In this document: piece after piece, positions 9,196 through 17,653 of the stretch | Position numbering within the stretch: position 1 is the stretch's first letter | Layout of the letters: each line of letters starts with the position of its first letter | NCBI GenBank assembly: GCA_002694465.1 | Contig: NZMG01000043.1 | Span: 19,543-83,542, forward strand | Source of the DNA: Flavobacteriaceae bacterium | Lineage (GTDB): Bacteria; Bacteroidota; Bacteroidia; Flavobacteriales; Flavobacteriaceae | Length of the DNA stretch: 64,000 nucleotides | Direction: 5' to 3' | Made by a program: the position numbers and the translations under genes | The notes under the pieces: model-generated | What the model was told of the DNA's origin: nothing | The model's input: only the letters and a program-made list of their open reading frames with translations | Database searches by the model: none

Positions 9196-10176
9196 TTATT
9201 TAATATACCCCATTTTTCGCATCCAATCGTCATTATACATTTTACCTACATAACGACTTCCGTGGTCGTGAAAAAGGACCACCACTACATCGTCCTTCGT
9301 AAAATGTTCTTTTAACTGCAGCACCCCTTTTATGGCTGCTCCCGCCGAATTTCCTAAAAACATCCCTTCCTCTTTTGAAAGGCGTTGGGTATACACCGCG
9401 GCATCTTTATCGGTTACTTTGGTAAAACCATCAATTATAGAGAAATCTACGTTTTTAGGAAGAATGTCTTCTCCAATCCCTTCCGTTACGTAAGGATAGA
9501 TTTCCTTTTCATCAAAAATCCCTGTCTCATGATATTTTTTAAAAACGCTTCCGTAGGTATCAATCCCCCAAACTTTTACATTCGGGTTTTGTTCTTTTAA
9601 ATATTTTCCCACACCACTAATGGTTCCGCCCGTTCCTACTCCTACCACAAAGTGAGTCACTTTACCATCGGTTTGTTTCCAAATTTCTGGACCTGTACTT
9701 TCATAATGCGCTACCGCGTTACTTGGATTGTCATACTGATTCACATACCAAGCGTTCGGGGTTTCTTCTGCCAATCGACGTGCTGTAGAATAATAGGATC
9801 GAGGATCTTCGGGTGCAACATCGGTGGGGCACACATACACTTCACTCCCCACTGCCTTTAAAATATCTACCTTTTCTTTACTCTGCTTATCGCTGGTAAC
9901 GCAAATCATTTTATACCCTTTTACAATGGCTGCTAGGGCTAGTCCCATTCCTGTATTCCCACTGGTTCCTTCCACAATAGTACCACCAGGTATTAGTCGT
10001 CCGTCGGCTTCGGCATCTTCAATCATTTTTAACGCCATTCTATCTTTTACCGAGTTTCCTGGGTTAAAAGTTTCGTATTTGGCAAGAACCAAACAAGGTA
10101 AGTCGGCCGTAAGTTTATTGATTTTAACTAAAGGTGTATTTCCAATAGTTTCTAAAATATTTTTTGCGTATTCCAT
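9196..10176 (-). CDS. PLP-dependent cysteine synthase / cystathionine beta-synthase-like enzyme
   Basis: A 326-residue fold-type II PLP enzyme. The PLP lysine is K44 in NSVKDR, the substrate loop is TSGNTG (71-76) and the phosphate-binding loop GTGGTISG (181-188). The C-terminus, HDHGSRYVGKMYNDDWM, resembles the end of the catalytic core of cystathionine beta-synthases more than that of O-acetylserine sulfhydrylase CysK, but the regulatory CBS domains are absent. It may condense serine or O-acetylserine with sulfide or homocysteine; sequence alone does not decide. The minus strand upstream contains TACTTTTG, an exact TAnnTTTG promoter match, just before the leader. Confidence 0.85.
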   Translation of the reverse strand: MEYAKNILETIGNTPLVKINKLTADLPCLVLAKYETFNPGNSVKDRMALKMIEDAEADGRLIPGGTIVEGTSGNTGMGLALAAIVKGYKMICVTSDKQSKEKVDILKAVGSEVYVCPTDVAPEDPRSYYSTARRLAEETPNAWYVNQYDNPSNAVAHYESTGPEIWKQTDGKVTHFVVGVGTGGTISGVGKYLKEQNPNVKVWGIDTYGSVFKKYHETGIFDEKEIYPYVTEGIGEDILPKNVDFSIIDGFTKVTDKDAAVYTQRLSKEEGMFLGNSAGAAIKGVLQLKEHFTKDDVVVVLFHDHGSRYVGKMYNDDWMRKMGYIK

Positions 10177-10250
10177 CTTTTATTTTAAAGCTGGGCAAAA
10201 GTACAAAAGACTTCAGAGAAAAGAGAATAGACTATAAAGAAAAGCGATAC

Positions 10251-11486
10251 TTACTGAAACCTAATGGCCTTTACGGGTGAAATTTTTGACACCATATACG
10301 ACGGAATTAACAGCATCAACAAGCATAGTAGTAAGGTGCCAACATTCAACAGAATAATGTAACCAACATCGATAAAAACAGGCGCATGGGTTACGTAATA
10401 GGTTTTAGGATCTAAAGTGATAAAATTTCCATATTTCTGAAGGAGCAGTAATCCTATTCCTATCACATTTCCGAAGAACAATCCCACACAAATAATATAG
10501 CTTGCATTGTATAAAAATATCTTTCGTATACTCCAATCGGTACTCCCCAACGCTTTCAAAATACCAATCATTTGAGTGCGTTCCAAAATTAAAACGAGCA
10601 AAGCAGTGATCATATTAATCCCTGCAATAAGAATCATAATTCCTATAATAAGTACCACATTAAAATCGAACAAATCTATCCATTCAAAAATGGAATAATA
10701 TTTATCTCGTATGGAAATGGAATCTAAAGTGCTGGGAGTGGCTTCGTAAACCTGATTCCCTATCGTTTGTATATCGCTAAAATCGTCTACAAAAATTTCG
10801 AAAGAGCCTATTTCATCTTCGGTCCAATTATTCAATCGTTGGATATGCCGAATATCGGTAAGCATAAATTGTTCATCAAATTCCTGAAATCCGCTATCGT
10901 AAATTCCCACAAGGGTAAACCCCCTACTTCGGGTTTTATTTTCCTTTTCTTCCTGAAGAAAAAATGTAACAATTTTATCGCCTAGCTTAAACCCCAATCT
11001 ATTGGCGAGATACGAGGAAATAAGCACCTCATCTTGTAAGTTTTCAGTATAATTAGGCAGCCGTCCTTCCACGAGATATTCTTCAAAATACTGCCAATCG
11101 TAATCGGCGCCTACACCTTTCGCCACAACGCCTTCAAAATCGGTTTCGGTACGGATAATACCTCCCTTGGAAGCGGTTACCTGTATGTGCCTTATTCCTT
11201 CTACAGAAGTAAACTTGGGATAAAAATTTTGATTTTTTGAAATGGCAACTTGCGACTCGTCGCTGGTATTGGTATCGAAATTTGAAATGATAATATCGCC
11301 GTTAAAAGCAGATACTTTTTCCCGTATTTTTTTCTGAAGTCCAACACTGGTAGCAATGGTTACCAACATAATCACCATTCCCAATGTAATTGCCGCAATA
11401 GCAATTTTTATTATTGGTGCCGATACACTACTTTTATAATCCTTCGAAGCAATGATGCGTCGAGCAGTAAAGAATTCAAAATTCAC
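10251..11486 (-). CDS. LolC/LolE-type ABC transporter permease (FtsX/MacB fold)
   Basis: A 411-residue inner-membrane permease: a short N-terminal cytoplasmic part, first membrane helix near 24-50, a large periplasmic domain (about 51-265) and three C-terminal helices (about 270-300, 318-345, 370-395) in the FtsX fold, with ILERTQMIGILKALGST before the second helix. The N-terminal ARRIIASKDYKSSVSAPIIK matches LolC/E-type lipoprotein-release permeases. No ATPase gene adjoins it; the FtsE-like gene at 24.9 kb is unrelated by position. It is divergent from the NamZ gene, whose start is only 5 bp away. Confidence 0.82.
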   Translation of the reverse strand: MNFEFFTARRIIASKDYKSSVSAPIIKIAIAAITLGMVIMLVTIATSVGLQKKIREKVSAFNGDIIISNFDTNTSDESQVAISKNQNFYPKFTSVEGIRHIQVTASKGGIIRTETDFEGVVAKGVGADYDWQYFEEYLVEGRLPNYTENLQDEVLISSYLANRLGFKLGDKIVTFFLQEEKENKTRSRGFTLVGIYDSGFQEFDEQFMLTDIRHIQRLNNWTEDEIGSFEIFVDDFSDIQTIGNQVYEATPSTLDSISIRDKYYSIFEWIDLFDFNVVLIIGIMILIAGINMITALLVLILERTQMIGILKALGSTDWSIRKIFLYNASYIICVGLFFGNVIGIGLLLLQKYGNFITLDPKTYYVTHAPVFIDVGYIILLNVGTLLLCLLMLLIPSYMVSKISPVKAIRFQ

Positions 11487-11491
11487 GGGCT

Positions 11492-12724
11492 ATGGTTCGA
11501 TTTTCTTTTTTCAAAAATACATTATTAATTATTCTTCCATTAACGATGCTCGTTTGTTTTTCGTGCGGAGGGCAGAATTCTGAAAAGAAAAATGAGAATC
11601 AAGATAAACAAGTCAAGAAACAAGACGCCAATATTGTGGTAGCTGCCACTCAATTTTCTGAATATGCTGAATTTTTAAAAAACAAGAAAGTAGGAGTCGT
11701 AGCCAATCAAACCTCCATAGCAAAGGATGATATTCACTTGGTAGATTTTTTACTTTCTGAAGGCATTGCCATTCAAAAAATATTCTCTCCAGAACACGGC
11801 TTTCGGGGCTCTGAAGATGCAGGTGCCGAAGTAAAAGATGGCAAAGACACCAAAACAGGATTGCCTATTTTTTCACTCCACGGAAAGAACCGAAAACCTA
11901 CCTCTGAGCAAATGCAAGGTTTGGACGTGATGGTGTTCGATATTCAAGATGTGGGCGTGCGCTTTTACACCTATTTATCGACCCTGCATTATGTGATGGA
12001 AGCATGTGCAGAGGCCAATATTCCATTAATTGTTCTAGATCGTCCCAATCCCAACGCCCATTATGTGGATGGCCCGATGATGGAACCTGAAAATACTGGG
12101 TTTTTAGGACTGCACCCTGTGCCTTTGGTCTACGGAATGACCATTGGTGAGTACGCCCAAATGATAAATGGGGAAGGTTGGTTGAAGGATGGGATACAAT
12201 GTAATTTGACTGTTATTCCCATTAAGAATTACAATCACCAAAGCCACTATTCGTTGCCTGTGCGTCCTTCACCCAATTTACCAAACGATGTCGCCATTAA
12301 TTTATACCCGAGTTTGGGATTATTGGAAGGCACCAACCTCAACGCAGGTCGTGGCACCGAAATGCAATTTCAAGTCATTGGTTCGCCCTATTTACCCAAA
12401 GACAAATATCCATTTAGCTACACGCCACAACCAAATTTTGGCTCTAGCAATCCTAAATTTAAAGGCGTTGCCTGCCACGGACTCGATTTACGAAATACCC
12501 CCCGATTGGATAACGTAGATCTCACTTGGATTATGGATGCCTACCATAATTACGAAAAGAAAGACGATTTTTTTAACACCAAAAACTTTACCGCCCACGC
12601 GGGAACGACCAAACTACAAAAGCAAATTGAAGCAGGCCTATCTATGAAGGAAATTAGAGAAAGTTGGCAACGCGATTTGGAACAATTTAAAAAGGTGAGA
12701 AAGAAGTATTTGATTTATGAGTAA
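11492..12724 (+). CDS. Exo-beta-N-acetylmuramidase NamZ-like lipoprotein (DUF1343, GH171)
   Basis: A 410-residue lipoprotein of the DUF1343 family. The signal peptide ends in a lipobox (LVCFSCGG, Cys near 25), so it is anchored in the envelope. Family stretches are visible: KNKKVGVVANQTS, KIFSPEHGFRG, LPIFSLHGKNRKPT and FDIQDVGVRFYTYLSTL, followed by DRPNPN and GLLEGTNLNAGRGTE. Characterised relatives remove terminal MurNAc from peptidoglycan fragments, which fits cell-wall recycling. The gene starts only 5 bp from the divergent permease gene, so promoters must overlap coding sequence. Its stop overlaps the next ATG by one base. Confidence 0.88.
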   Translation: MVRFSFFKNTLLIILPLTMLVCFSCGGQNSEKKNENQDKQVKKQDANIVVAATQFSEYAEFLKNKKVGVVANQTSIAKDDIHLVDFLLSEGIAIQKIFSPEHGFRGSEDAGAEVKDGKDTKTGLPIFSLHGKNRKPTSEQMQGLDVMVFDIQDVGVRFYTYLSTLHYVMEACAEANIPLIVLDRPNPNAHYVDGPMMEPENTGFLGLHPVPLVYGMTIGEYAQMINGEGWLKDGIQCNLTVIPIKNYNHQSHYSLPVRPSPNLPNDVAINLYPSLGLLEGTNLNAGRGTEMQFQVIGSPYLPKDKYPFSYTPQPNFGSSNPKFKGVACHGLDLRNTPRLDNVDLTWIMDAYHNYEKKDDFFNTKNFTAHAGTTKLQKQIEAGLSMKEIRESWQRDLEQFKKVRKKYLIYE

Positions 12725-13257
12725 TGCAAGAATATCTATTTAGTAAACAGGAATTAAACTTAATTAAGTTTCTAAAAACAGAAACTCCTTTCAGAATTTG
12801 GTCAGATCCTATTGAATACATATTCGAGTATGTAGATTTTTACATTGCCCTTCAAATTAAATGTGTTAAAAGTTTTAATTTGGGTTACATTATTGAGGGC
12901 AATAAAAATTCATTCAAAGACTCACAATTAACACAATATGTTTTGAAGGCCAAGTTGGAAAAAGTTAATAATAAATATATTTCACAGCAAGCTTCTAAAC
13001 AATTAAGTGCCAATGAAAAAGTTAATGAAATAAGTGTTGTAAGAACGTTGCTTTATTTCTGTAAATACCGAAGGATAAAAGAAAACCCAACTTATTATGA
13101 AGGGGACAGCTATATTTCTAATCCAGATTTTGAATTAGATGAAAAATTGAAAATTGAAAAGAAATTTCTTGCGGATATAGGAATTGTTGTTCATCTGAAT
13201 AATAGAAATCTAAATTGTTTTATAATGGAAAATGATGATGATTTTTCAACTAATTAA
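12724..13257 (+). CDS. Unrecognised 177-residue protein
   Basis: I do not recognise this protein. It is 177 residues, without signal peptide or membrane segment, rich in Lys, Asn and Ile, ending in an acidic tail (ENDDDFSTN). The middle has KQLSANEKVNEISVVRTLLY, which could form helices. The start overlaps the stop of the NamZ gene by one base (TAATG), which suggests translational coupling, yet the composition is more AT-rich than its neighbour. It lies beside the repeat-flanked LRR cassette, so it may also be an acquired gene. Confidence 0.6.
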   Translation: MQEYLFSKQELNLIKFLKTETPFRIWSDPIEYIFEYVDFYIALQIKCVKSFNLGYIIEGNKNSFKDSQLTQYVLKAKLEKVNNKYISQQASKQLSANEKVNEISVVRTLLYFCKYRRIKENPTYYEGDSYISNPDFELDEKLKIEKKFLADIGIVVHLNNRNLNCFIMENDDDFSTN

Positions 13258-13332
13258 CTATGTCAAACAGATAACTTGAAAGAAGCCAAAAAAAATCTTT
13301 ATAAATTTATTAAAGTAGAATAAATTTATCCT

Positions 13333-13379
13333 ATCCGCCGCTTCATCTCCTCCACAATGTTGAACGCCGCAGGGCAAAT
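13333..13379 (-). repeat. 47-bp direct repeat, copy A: duplicated 3' end of the YkgJ-family gene
   Basis: Matches 15053-15099 at 46 of 47 positions (difference at 13337/15057). On the minus strand it encodes ICPAAFNIVEEMKRRIG and then a stop at 13328-13326, that is, the same C-terminus as the intact gene at 15043-15537 with a different last residue. It therefore looks like the original gene end, separated from its gene by the LRR gene. Confidence 0.9.
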
Positions 13380-13383
13380 TGTT

Positions 13384-14985
13384 TTATTTTTTTGTGAACC
13401 TTTTTGAAATTACAACATTCTCAAAATAGAATTTTACAAAATACAATCCAGTTTCTAAACCTTCTACATTAATTGATAAATTTAAATGTTTGTGAGACAA
13501 AATTTTCTTCCCTAAAAAATCAAAAATTTCAACTTTTAAAGGTCGGAATTCGGTGTTAAAGTGCAACACGCTTTCAGTTGGATTGGGACTTAGAATAACG
13601 TCTGTTGAAAAAGGATTTTCTTCAATACCTAATGAACAATCACTACTATATTTAACTTCATTATCAAACAACCATTGTCCATACGGCGCACTTGTAGGGT
13701 CATCCACTTCCACACAATATAGATATGGATTATCCATTGCTAAAACAAGTGTTAAAGTGGTAGTATTGCCATTACGTAAATCCAAAGAGTTCAAGTTATT
13801 TTCAGTTATCGCTAGGGTTTCAAGTATTGGATTTCCGCTAAGATCTAAAGAAGTTAAATTTGGATTAGATTGGGTAACCAAAACCCTTAGGTTTTCGCAA
13901 CCTAAAACATCTAGATTTGTTAATGATGCATTTTCACTACAATTTATGTTATCTAATGCAGGTGTATTAATAAAAACAATACTCTCAAGAGAATCATTGG
14001 TATCAATATATATATAATTTAATTCGTCATTATTTTCTATTAAAACACTCTCTAAAAATGGATTATTACTGATATTAATACTTCTTAATAATAAATTATT
14101 ACTCAAATCAATACTCTCTATTGAAGTTCCTATTAAATCAAGGTCAAATAGGTCTGGGTTTTGAGTAATATCAATATAATTTATGTTAAGCGATCCAAGA
14201 GATAATACTTTTAGATATGGATTATTAGTTAAATCAACATTTTCAACTGCAGTTTGCGCTGCATTAAGTATCAATAAATTCGGTGAATTACTTACATTAA
14301 TTTCGTTTAATGGATTGCCAGAAAGCCATAGGCGTTCGGCTAATGGATGCATTGTTACATCAAAATGTTCAATTAAATTATTTTGACACCAAATTTCTTT
14401 TAATCTGTATAAGTTTTCTATTCCCGATAAACTTTCAATCTGCGATAAACCCATTTGATTTAAATCATGTTCATCCATCCATAAATGAGATAAGTTTAAA
14501 AATCTATGTTTAAATACCAAGTGATTATTAGCAACATCATCGCCAAAACCTTTGAGTTCTAAATACCCTTCAAAATTATCGTCTGGAATGGATGTTGTTT
14601 CCATTGGGGTATAAGGAAAATCGAATTGAAATGAAGAATTATCTAAAGGGTTATTATAGTCACATAGACCAAATTCATCCCATGTAAAAAAATTCATATT
14701 AAAGATAAATTCAGAAAATCCACTTGGAAGATTAATATTGAATTCTTTCTGGTCATAGGTTCCTGAGGTAAAATAAGTATTGGAATAACAAAGATTAAAA
14801 TTAACCTCATTTCCCTGAATATCAACAGTATGTTCTAAATAATAGGCTAAGTTAAAATGATAAACCGTCGTATGAAGTGTAACAGTATTTGGATTAATAG
14901 TAGGTTCTAAATAAAAATTGGCTAATTGTTGACCATAAGTAAGAGAGAAGCCAAACAAACCGAATAGAAGTAGTATTTTTTTCAT
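13384..14985 (-). CDS. Secreted leucine-rich-repeat protein with T9SS type A sorting domain
   Basis: A 533-residue surface or secreted protein. A signal peptide (LLLFGLFGFSLTYGQQ) is followed by a region without named motif (about 20-145), then a long leucine-rich-repeat array (about 150-440) with repeats such as LNEINVSNSPNLLILN and LTSLDLSGNPILETL. The last 75 residues are a type IX sorting domain: VILSPNPTESVLHF, IFDFLGKKIL and GLYFVKFYFENVVISKRF. LRR proteins of this kind mediate binding; the ligand is unknown. The gene is AT-rich, has no operon partner and lies exactly between two copies of a 47-bp repeat made from the neighbouring gene's end, a sign of insertion. Confidence 0.88.
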   Translation of the reverse strand: MKKILLLFGLFGFSLTYGQQLANFYLEPTINPNTVTLHTTVYHFNLAYYLEHTVDIQGNEVNFNLCYSNTYFTSGTYDQKEFNINLPSGFSEFIFNMNFFTWDEFGLCDYNNPLDNSSFQFDFPYTPMETTSIPDDNFEGYLELKGFGDDVANNHLVFKHRFLNLSHLWMDEHDLNQMGLSQIESLSGIENLYRLKEIWCQNNLIEHFDVTMHPLAERLWLSGNPLNEINVSNSPNLLILNAAQTAVENVDLTNNPYLKVLSLGSLNINYIDITQNPDLFDLDLIGTSIESIDLSNNLLLRSINISNNPFLESVLIENNDELNYIYIDTNDSLESIVFINTPALDNINCSENASLTNLDVLGCENLRVLVTQSNPNLTSLDLSGNPILETLAITENNLNSLDLRNGNTTTLTLVLAMDNPYLYCVEVDDPTSAPYGQWLFDNEVKYSSDCSLGIEENPFSTDVILSPNPTESVLHFNTEFRPLKVEIFDFLGKKILSHKHLNLSINVEGLETGLYFVKFYFENVVISKRFTKK

Positions 14986-15042
14986 TTCAACCTTATAAAT
15001 TGCAAACTGCCGTGGGGAGGTTTTATAAAGATAGAAAAAAAA

Positions 15043-15537
15043 TCAATTTGTTATCCTCCGCTTCATCTCCTCCACAATGTTGAACGCCGCAGGGCAAATC
15101 GCCACATTTTTCAGCGTCAGGTTTGAGATTTGTTGGAATTTTTTTCTATCGGTATGCGGGAATTCGCGACAGGCTTTGGGACGTACTTCGTAAATACTGC
15201 AATAGTTATCGGACCCCAAAAACGTACAGGGCACGCTTTGCAACACATAATCATTGTCTTCATCCACGCGCAAATAGGTTTCAATAAACTGTTGGGGTTT
15301 CATTCTAAAAAGTTTGGCAATTCGCTCCACATCTTTATCGGTAAACAAGGGTCCCGTTGTTTTACAGCAATTGGCACACTTAAGGCAATCGGTATTTTGA
15401 AACTCGGTATCATGTAATTCAACCATCAAGGTATCTAAGTTCTTGGGTGGTTTTTTCTTTAGCTTGGCAAAGAATTTTTTGTTTTCGTTATGCGTATCTT
15501 TGGCGCGCTGTGGGAGTTGTTTTAGGATTTCTTCCAT
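15043..15537 (-). CDS. YkgJ-family cysteine cluster protein
   Basis: A 164-residue cytoplasmic protein of the YkgJ/UPF0153 family, proposed to bind zinc or an iron-sulfur cluster. The conserved cysteines are visible in DCLKCANCCKTTGPLF (about 54-69), VPCTFLGSDNYCSIYEVRPK and the ACREFPH motif, with a further Cys in VAICPAAF. Biochemical function is not established. Its last 16 codons are duplicated 1.7 kb downstream beyond the LRR gene; the present end reads RRITN, the distant copy RRIG, so the gene kept an intact frame after the insertion. Confidence 0.88.
   Translation of the reverse strand: MEEILKQLPQRAKDTHNENKKFFAKLKKKPPKNLDTLMVELHDTEFQNTDCLKCANCCKTTGPLFTDKDVERIAKLFRMKPQQFIETYLRVDEDNDYVLQSVPCTFLGSDNYCSIYEVRPKACREFPHTDRKKFQQISNLTLKNVAICPAAFNIVEEMKRRITN
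15053..15099 (-). repeat. 47-bp direct repeat, copy B (inside YkgJ-family gene end)
   Basis: Partner of 13333-13379, within the coding 3' end of the YkgJ-family gene. The two copies enclose 1,673 bp that contain only the LRR gene and its 67-bp upstream region. Confidence 0.9.
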
Positions 15538-15580
15538 TTAGGTCTTGGGTCTTGGGTAAATTTACTTATTCTATTCGAAA

Positions 15581-16291
15581 ATGAAAGATATATTAGGAAA
15601 AGCATTACTAGATTATTTTCACGGAAACTACACCGAGGATATCCTCACCGAAACCAATATTAGTGATGAAGATGCGCTGCCCCTGCCCTATCTTTTCCGA
15701 AATTATGACGAAATGCCTCTTATTGAACAAAAAGCGCTCGAATTATGCAAAGGAAGTGTTTTGGACGTAGGTTGTGGCGCTGGAAGTCATTCGCTTTGGC
15801 TTCAAAATAAAGGATTACAAGTTACTGCAATCGACACCTCCAAAGGCGCTGTGGAGGTTTCAACCTTACGCGGGGTTGAAAATGTAAAACAGATATCTCT
15901 TTTAGACTATTCCAAAGAAAAATTCGATACCATTTTATTGCTCATGAATGGAACGGGTATTTTTGAAACTATTGACCAAGTTCCAAATTATCTACATCAT
16001 TTAAAATCACTTTTACAACCCAACGGGCAAATTTTAATCGATTCTTCCGATTTAAAATACATGTACGACACCAGTGAAGAAGGTGGTATTTGGGTCCCTG
16101 CAGATCGATATTATGGCGAGTTGGAATTTACGATGAAATACAAAGGCGAGCTAAGCAACCCTTTCCATTGGTTGTATTTGGACCCGACTCGTTTTGAGGT
16201 ATACGCAAAAAATAATGGTTTCAAATTTGAAACCATTATAGAAGGTGAACATTTTGAGTATCTAGCGAAACTTACTGCTTATCCACTGTAA
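15581..16291 (+). CDS. Class I SAM-dependent methyltransferase
   Basis: A 236-residue methyltransferase. The SAM-binding motif I is VLDVGCGAGSHSLWL (60-74), followed by an acidic residue at the end of strand 2 (VTAIDTSKGAVEV) and motif LLLMNGTGIFE. The substrate is unknown. There is no signal peptide. The 3' end runs 20 bp into the convergent DUF2059-like gene. The start at 15581 lies 43 bp from the divergent YkgJ-family gene. Confidence 0.85.
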   Translation: MKDILGKALLDYFHGNYTEDILTETNISDEDALPLPYLFRNYDEMPLIEQKALELCKGSVLDVGCGAGSHSLWLQNKGLQVTAIDTSKGAVEVSTLRGVENVKQISLLDYSKEKFDTILLLMNGTGIFETIDQVPNYLHHLKSLLQPNGQILIDSSDLKYMYDTSEEGGIWVPADRYYGELEFTMKYKGELSNPFHWLYLDPTRFEVYAKNNGFKFETIIEGEHFEYLAKLTAYPL

Positions 16292-16808
16292 GATAGCCTC
16301 CTTTTACAAGTTGTTTAATCTTTGTACCAAATAACTCACGGCTCCAATCGGAAGAAATTTTTTCGATGTCTTTGGTGAGTTCTTTTCGGTTTTTTTCAAA
16401 CTTCTTTGATACATCACTGTCAAGGTATTCTTGAAAAACAGCATTTTCTTCTTCGGTTAACGCATAATCTGAAACTACTTTTTGGCCAACTTCAGAGCTA
16501 TAAAAATCGTTCATTTTGGCAATGTCTTCTCTTGTAAAATACTTTCGATAAGCAAAGGTAAGACGAGAAATGATATCGTCTATTTGATCTTCTTCGTCAA
16601 GTTTAAGCTCTTCCCAAGCTTCTTCTGGAATTTCCTTATCCCTAAAGTTACGTTCTAAAACAGGGAACAATTCGTAAAAAGCAATGCTGTATTGAACACG
16701 GGTTCCGTTGATATCTAAATAATCTATAATTTCTTTCTGAAAATCATCCACTTGAGAGATTCCCGAAAAACAAATAAGTAAAAATATCGTTAAAAAGGTA
16801 GACTTCAT
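16272..16808 (-). CDS. Secreted DUF2059-like protein
   Basis: A 178-residue exported protein. A longer frame opens at 17078, but the extra residues run antisense through the metalloprotease gene, and the ATG at 16808 gives a proper signal peptide (KSTFLTIFLLICFSGISQ). The mature part carries FYSSEVGQKVVSDYAL, the pattern of DUF2059 proteins, where a C-terminal helical domain repeats the motif of ageing-end residues. Function is unknown. It is divergent from the metalloprotease gene with 53 bp between start codons. Confidence 0.7.
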   Translation of the reverse strand: MKSTFLTIFLLICFSGISQVDDFQKEIIDYLDINGTRVQYSIAFYELFPVLERNFRDKEIPEEAWEELKLDEEDQIDDIISRLTFAYRKYFTREDIAKMNDFYSSEVGQKVVSDYALTEEENAVFQEYLDSDVSKKFEKNRKELTKDIEKISSDWSRELFGTKIKQLVKGGYLTVDKQ

Positions 16809-16861
16809 TTTAAATTTGGTATTATAAAAGTTATGTTTGCCAAACTTACAAAAATTGCGCC

Positions 16862-17644
16862 ATGTCACAATATTTAAGAATTTTCTTTTTTGCTTCGTTG
16901 CTATTATTTTCATTTTCGGGATGTAAAAATGACGATGGCGGCGAGGTAATTGCAGACCCAACTGCCGAAAATAAAAAGGCTTTGGGGGTATCTGCAGAGG
17001 ATTTACTTTCCGATGACATTTATGGCTCTTTGACAGTGGAGTTTGTGTATACCCCTTCTTCGAAACCTGCTGAAGCAAGTATTAATGCCTTCAGAAATTT
17101 TTTACAGGCTCGAATTCATAAACCTGGTGGTATATTTTTTGTAGAAACTCAAATTCCAGACCAAGCGGGTGCACCTTTCACGTTAAACGATATTAAAGAT
17201 TTTGAAGAGGAATTTAGAACCCAATACACCGAAGGAGATGACATAGCAGTGTATATCTTTTTCTCTAACGGAAGCTCTAGCAACGACACCCAAACCAATG
17301 TAACTTTAGGAACAGCCTATAGAAATACCTCCATGGTAATTTATGAAAGTACATTACGGACCATCACTGAATCTGATCCAGTTTTGCTTCCTATTTTAGA
17401 GCAAACCACTATGCAACACGAAATAGGCCATATTTTTGGATTGGTGAATATTCAAAATGATGATATTCATACCGCTCACGAAGATCCGAGTGCTAGTAAA
17501 CATTGTATTGTGAATGAATGCCTCATGTATTTTGAAGCGACTAACCTTTTAAGAAGCGAAGTAACTCGTTTTTTAAGACGAGGCGCTGTACCTCAGCTAG
17601 ATCCCTTGTGTATTGAAGATTTACAAGCAAAAGGAGGAAAATAA
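16862..17644 (+). CDS. Membrane metalloprotease lipoprotein (HExxH)
   Basis: A 260-residue lipoprotein: signal peptide and lipobox ending at Cys21 (LLFSFSGCKND). The zinc motif is HEIGHIFGLVN (H186, E187, H190). At the place where metzincins carry the third His, there is Asn (N196). A second conserved-looking stretch, SKHCIVNECLMY (212-223), contains His214, two Cys and a Met that could provide the third ligand and a Met-turn. The family is common in Flavobacteriaceae and of unknown substrate. An exact TAnnTTTG match (TATGTTTG, 16832-16839) precedes it. Confidence 0.78.
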   Translation: MSQYLRIFFFASLLLFSFSGCKNDDGGEVIADPTAENKKALGVSAEDLLSDDIYGSLTVEFVYTPSSKPAEASINAFRNFLQARIHKPGGIFFVETQIPDQAGAPFTLNDIKDFEEEFRTQYTEGDDIAVYIFFSNGSSSNDTQTNVTLGTAYRNTSMVIYESTLRTITESDPVLLPILEQTTMQHEIGHIFGLVNIQNDDIHTAHEDPSASKHCIVNECLMYFEATNLLRSEVTRFLRRGAVPQLDPLCIEDLQAKGGK

Positions 17645-17653
17645 ACCTATTTC

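Noticed and set aside
13384..14985. LRR cassette as an insertion sequence
   Set aside because: No transposase is encoded and there are no terminal inverted repeats; only the 47-bp direct repeat is present.
16809..17078. N-terminal extension of the DUF2059-like protein
   Set aside because: It runs antisense through the metalloprotease gene and hides a perfect signal peptide that starts at 16808.
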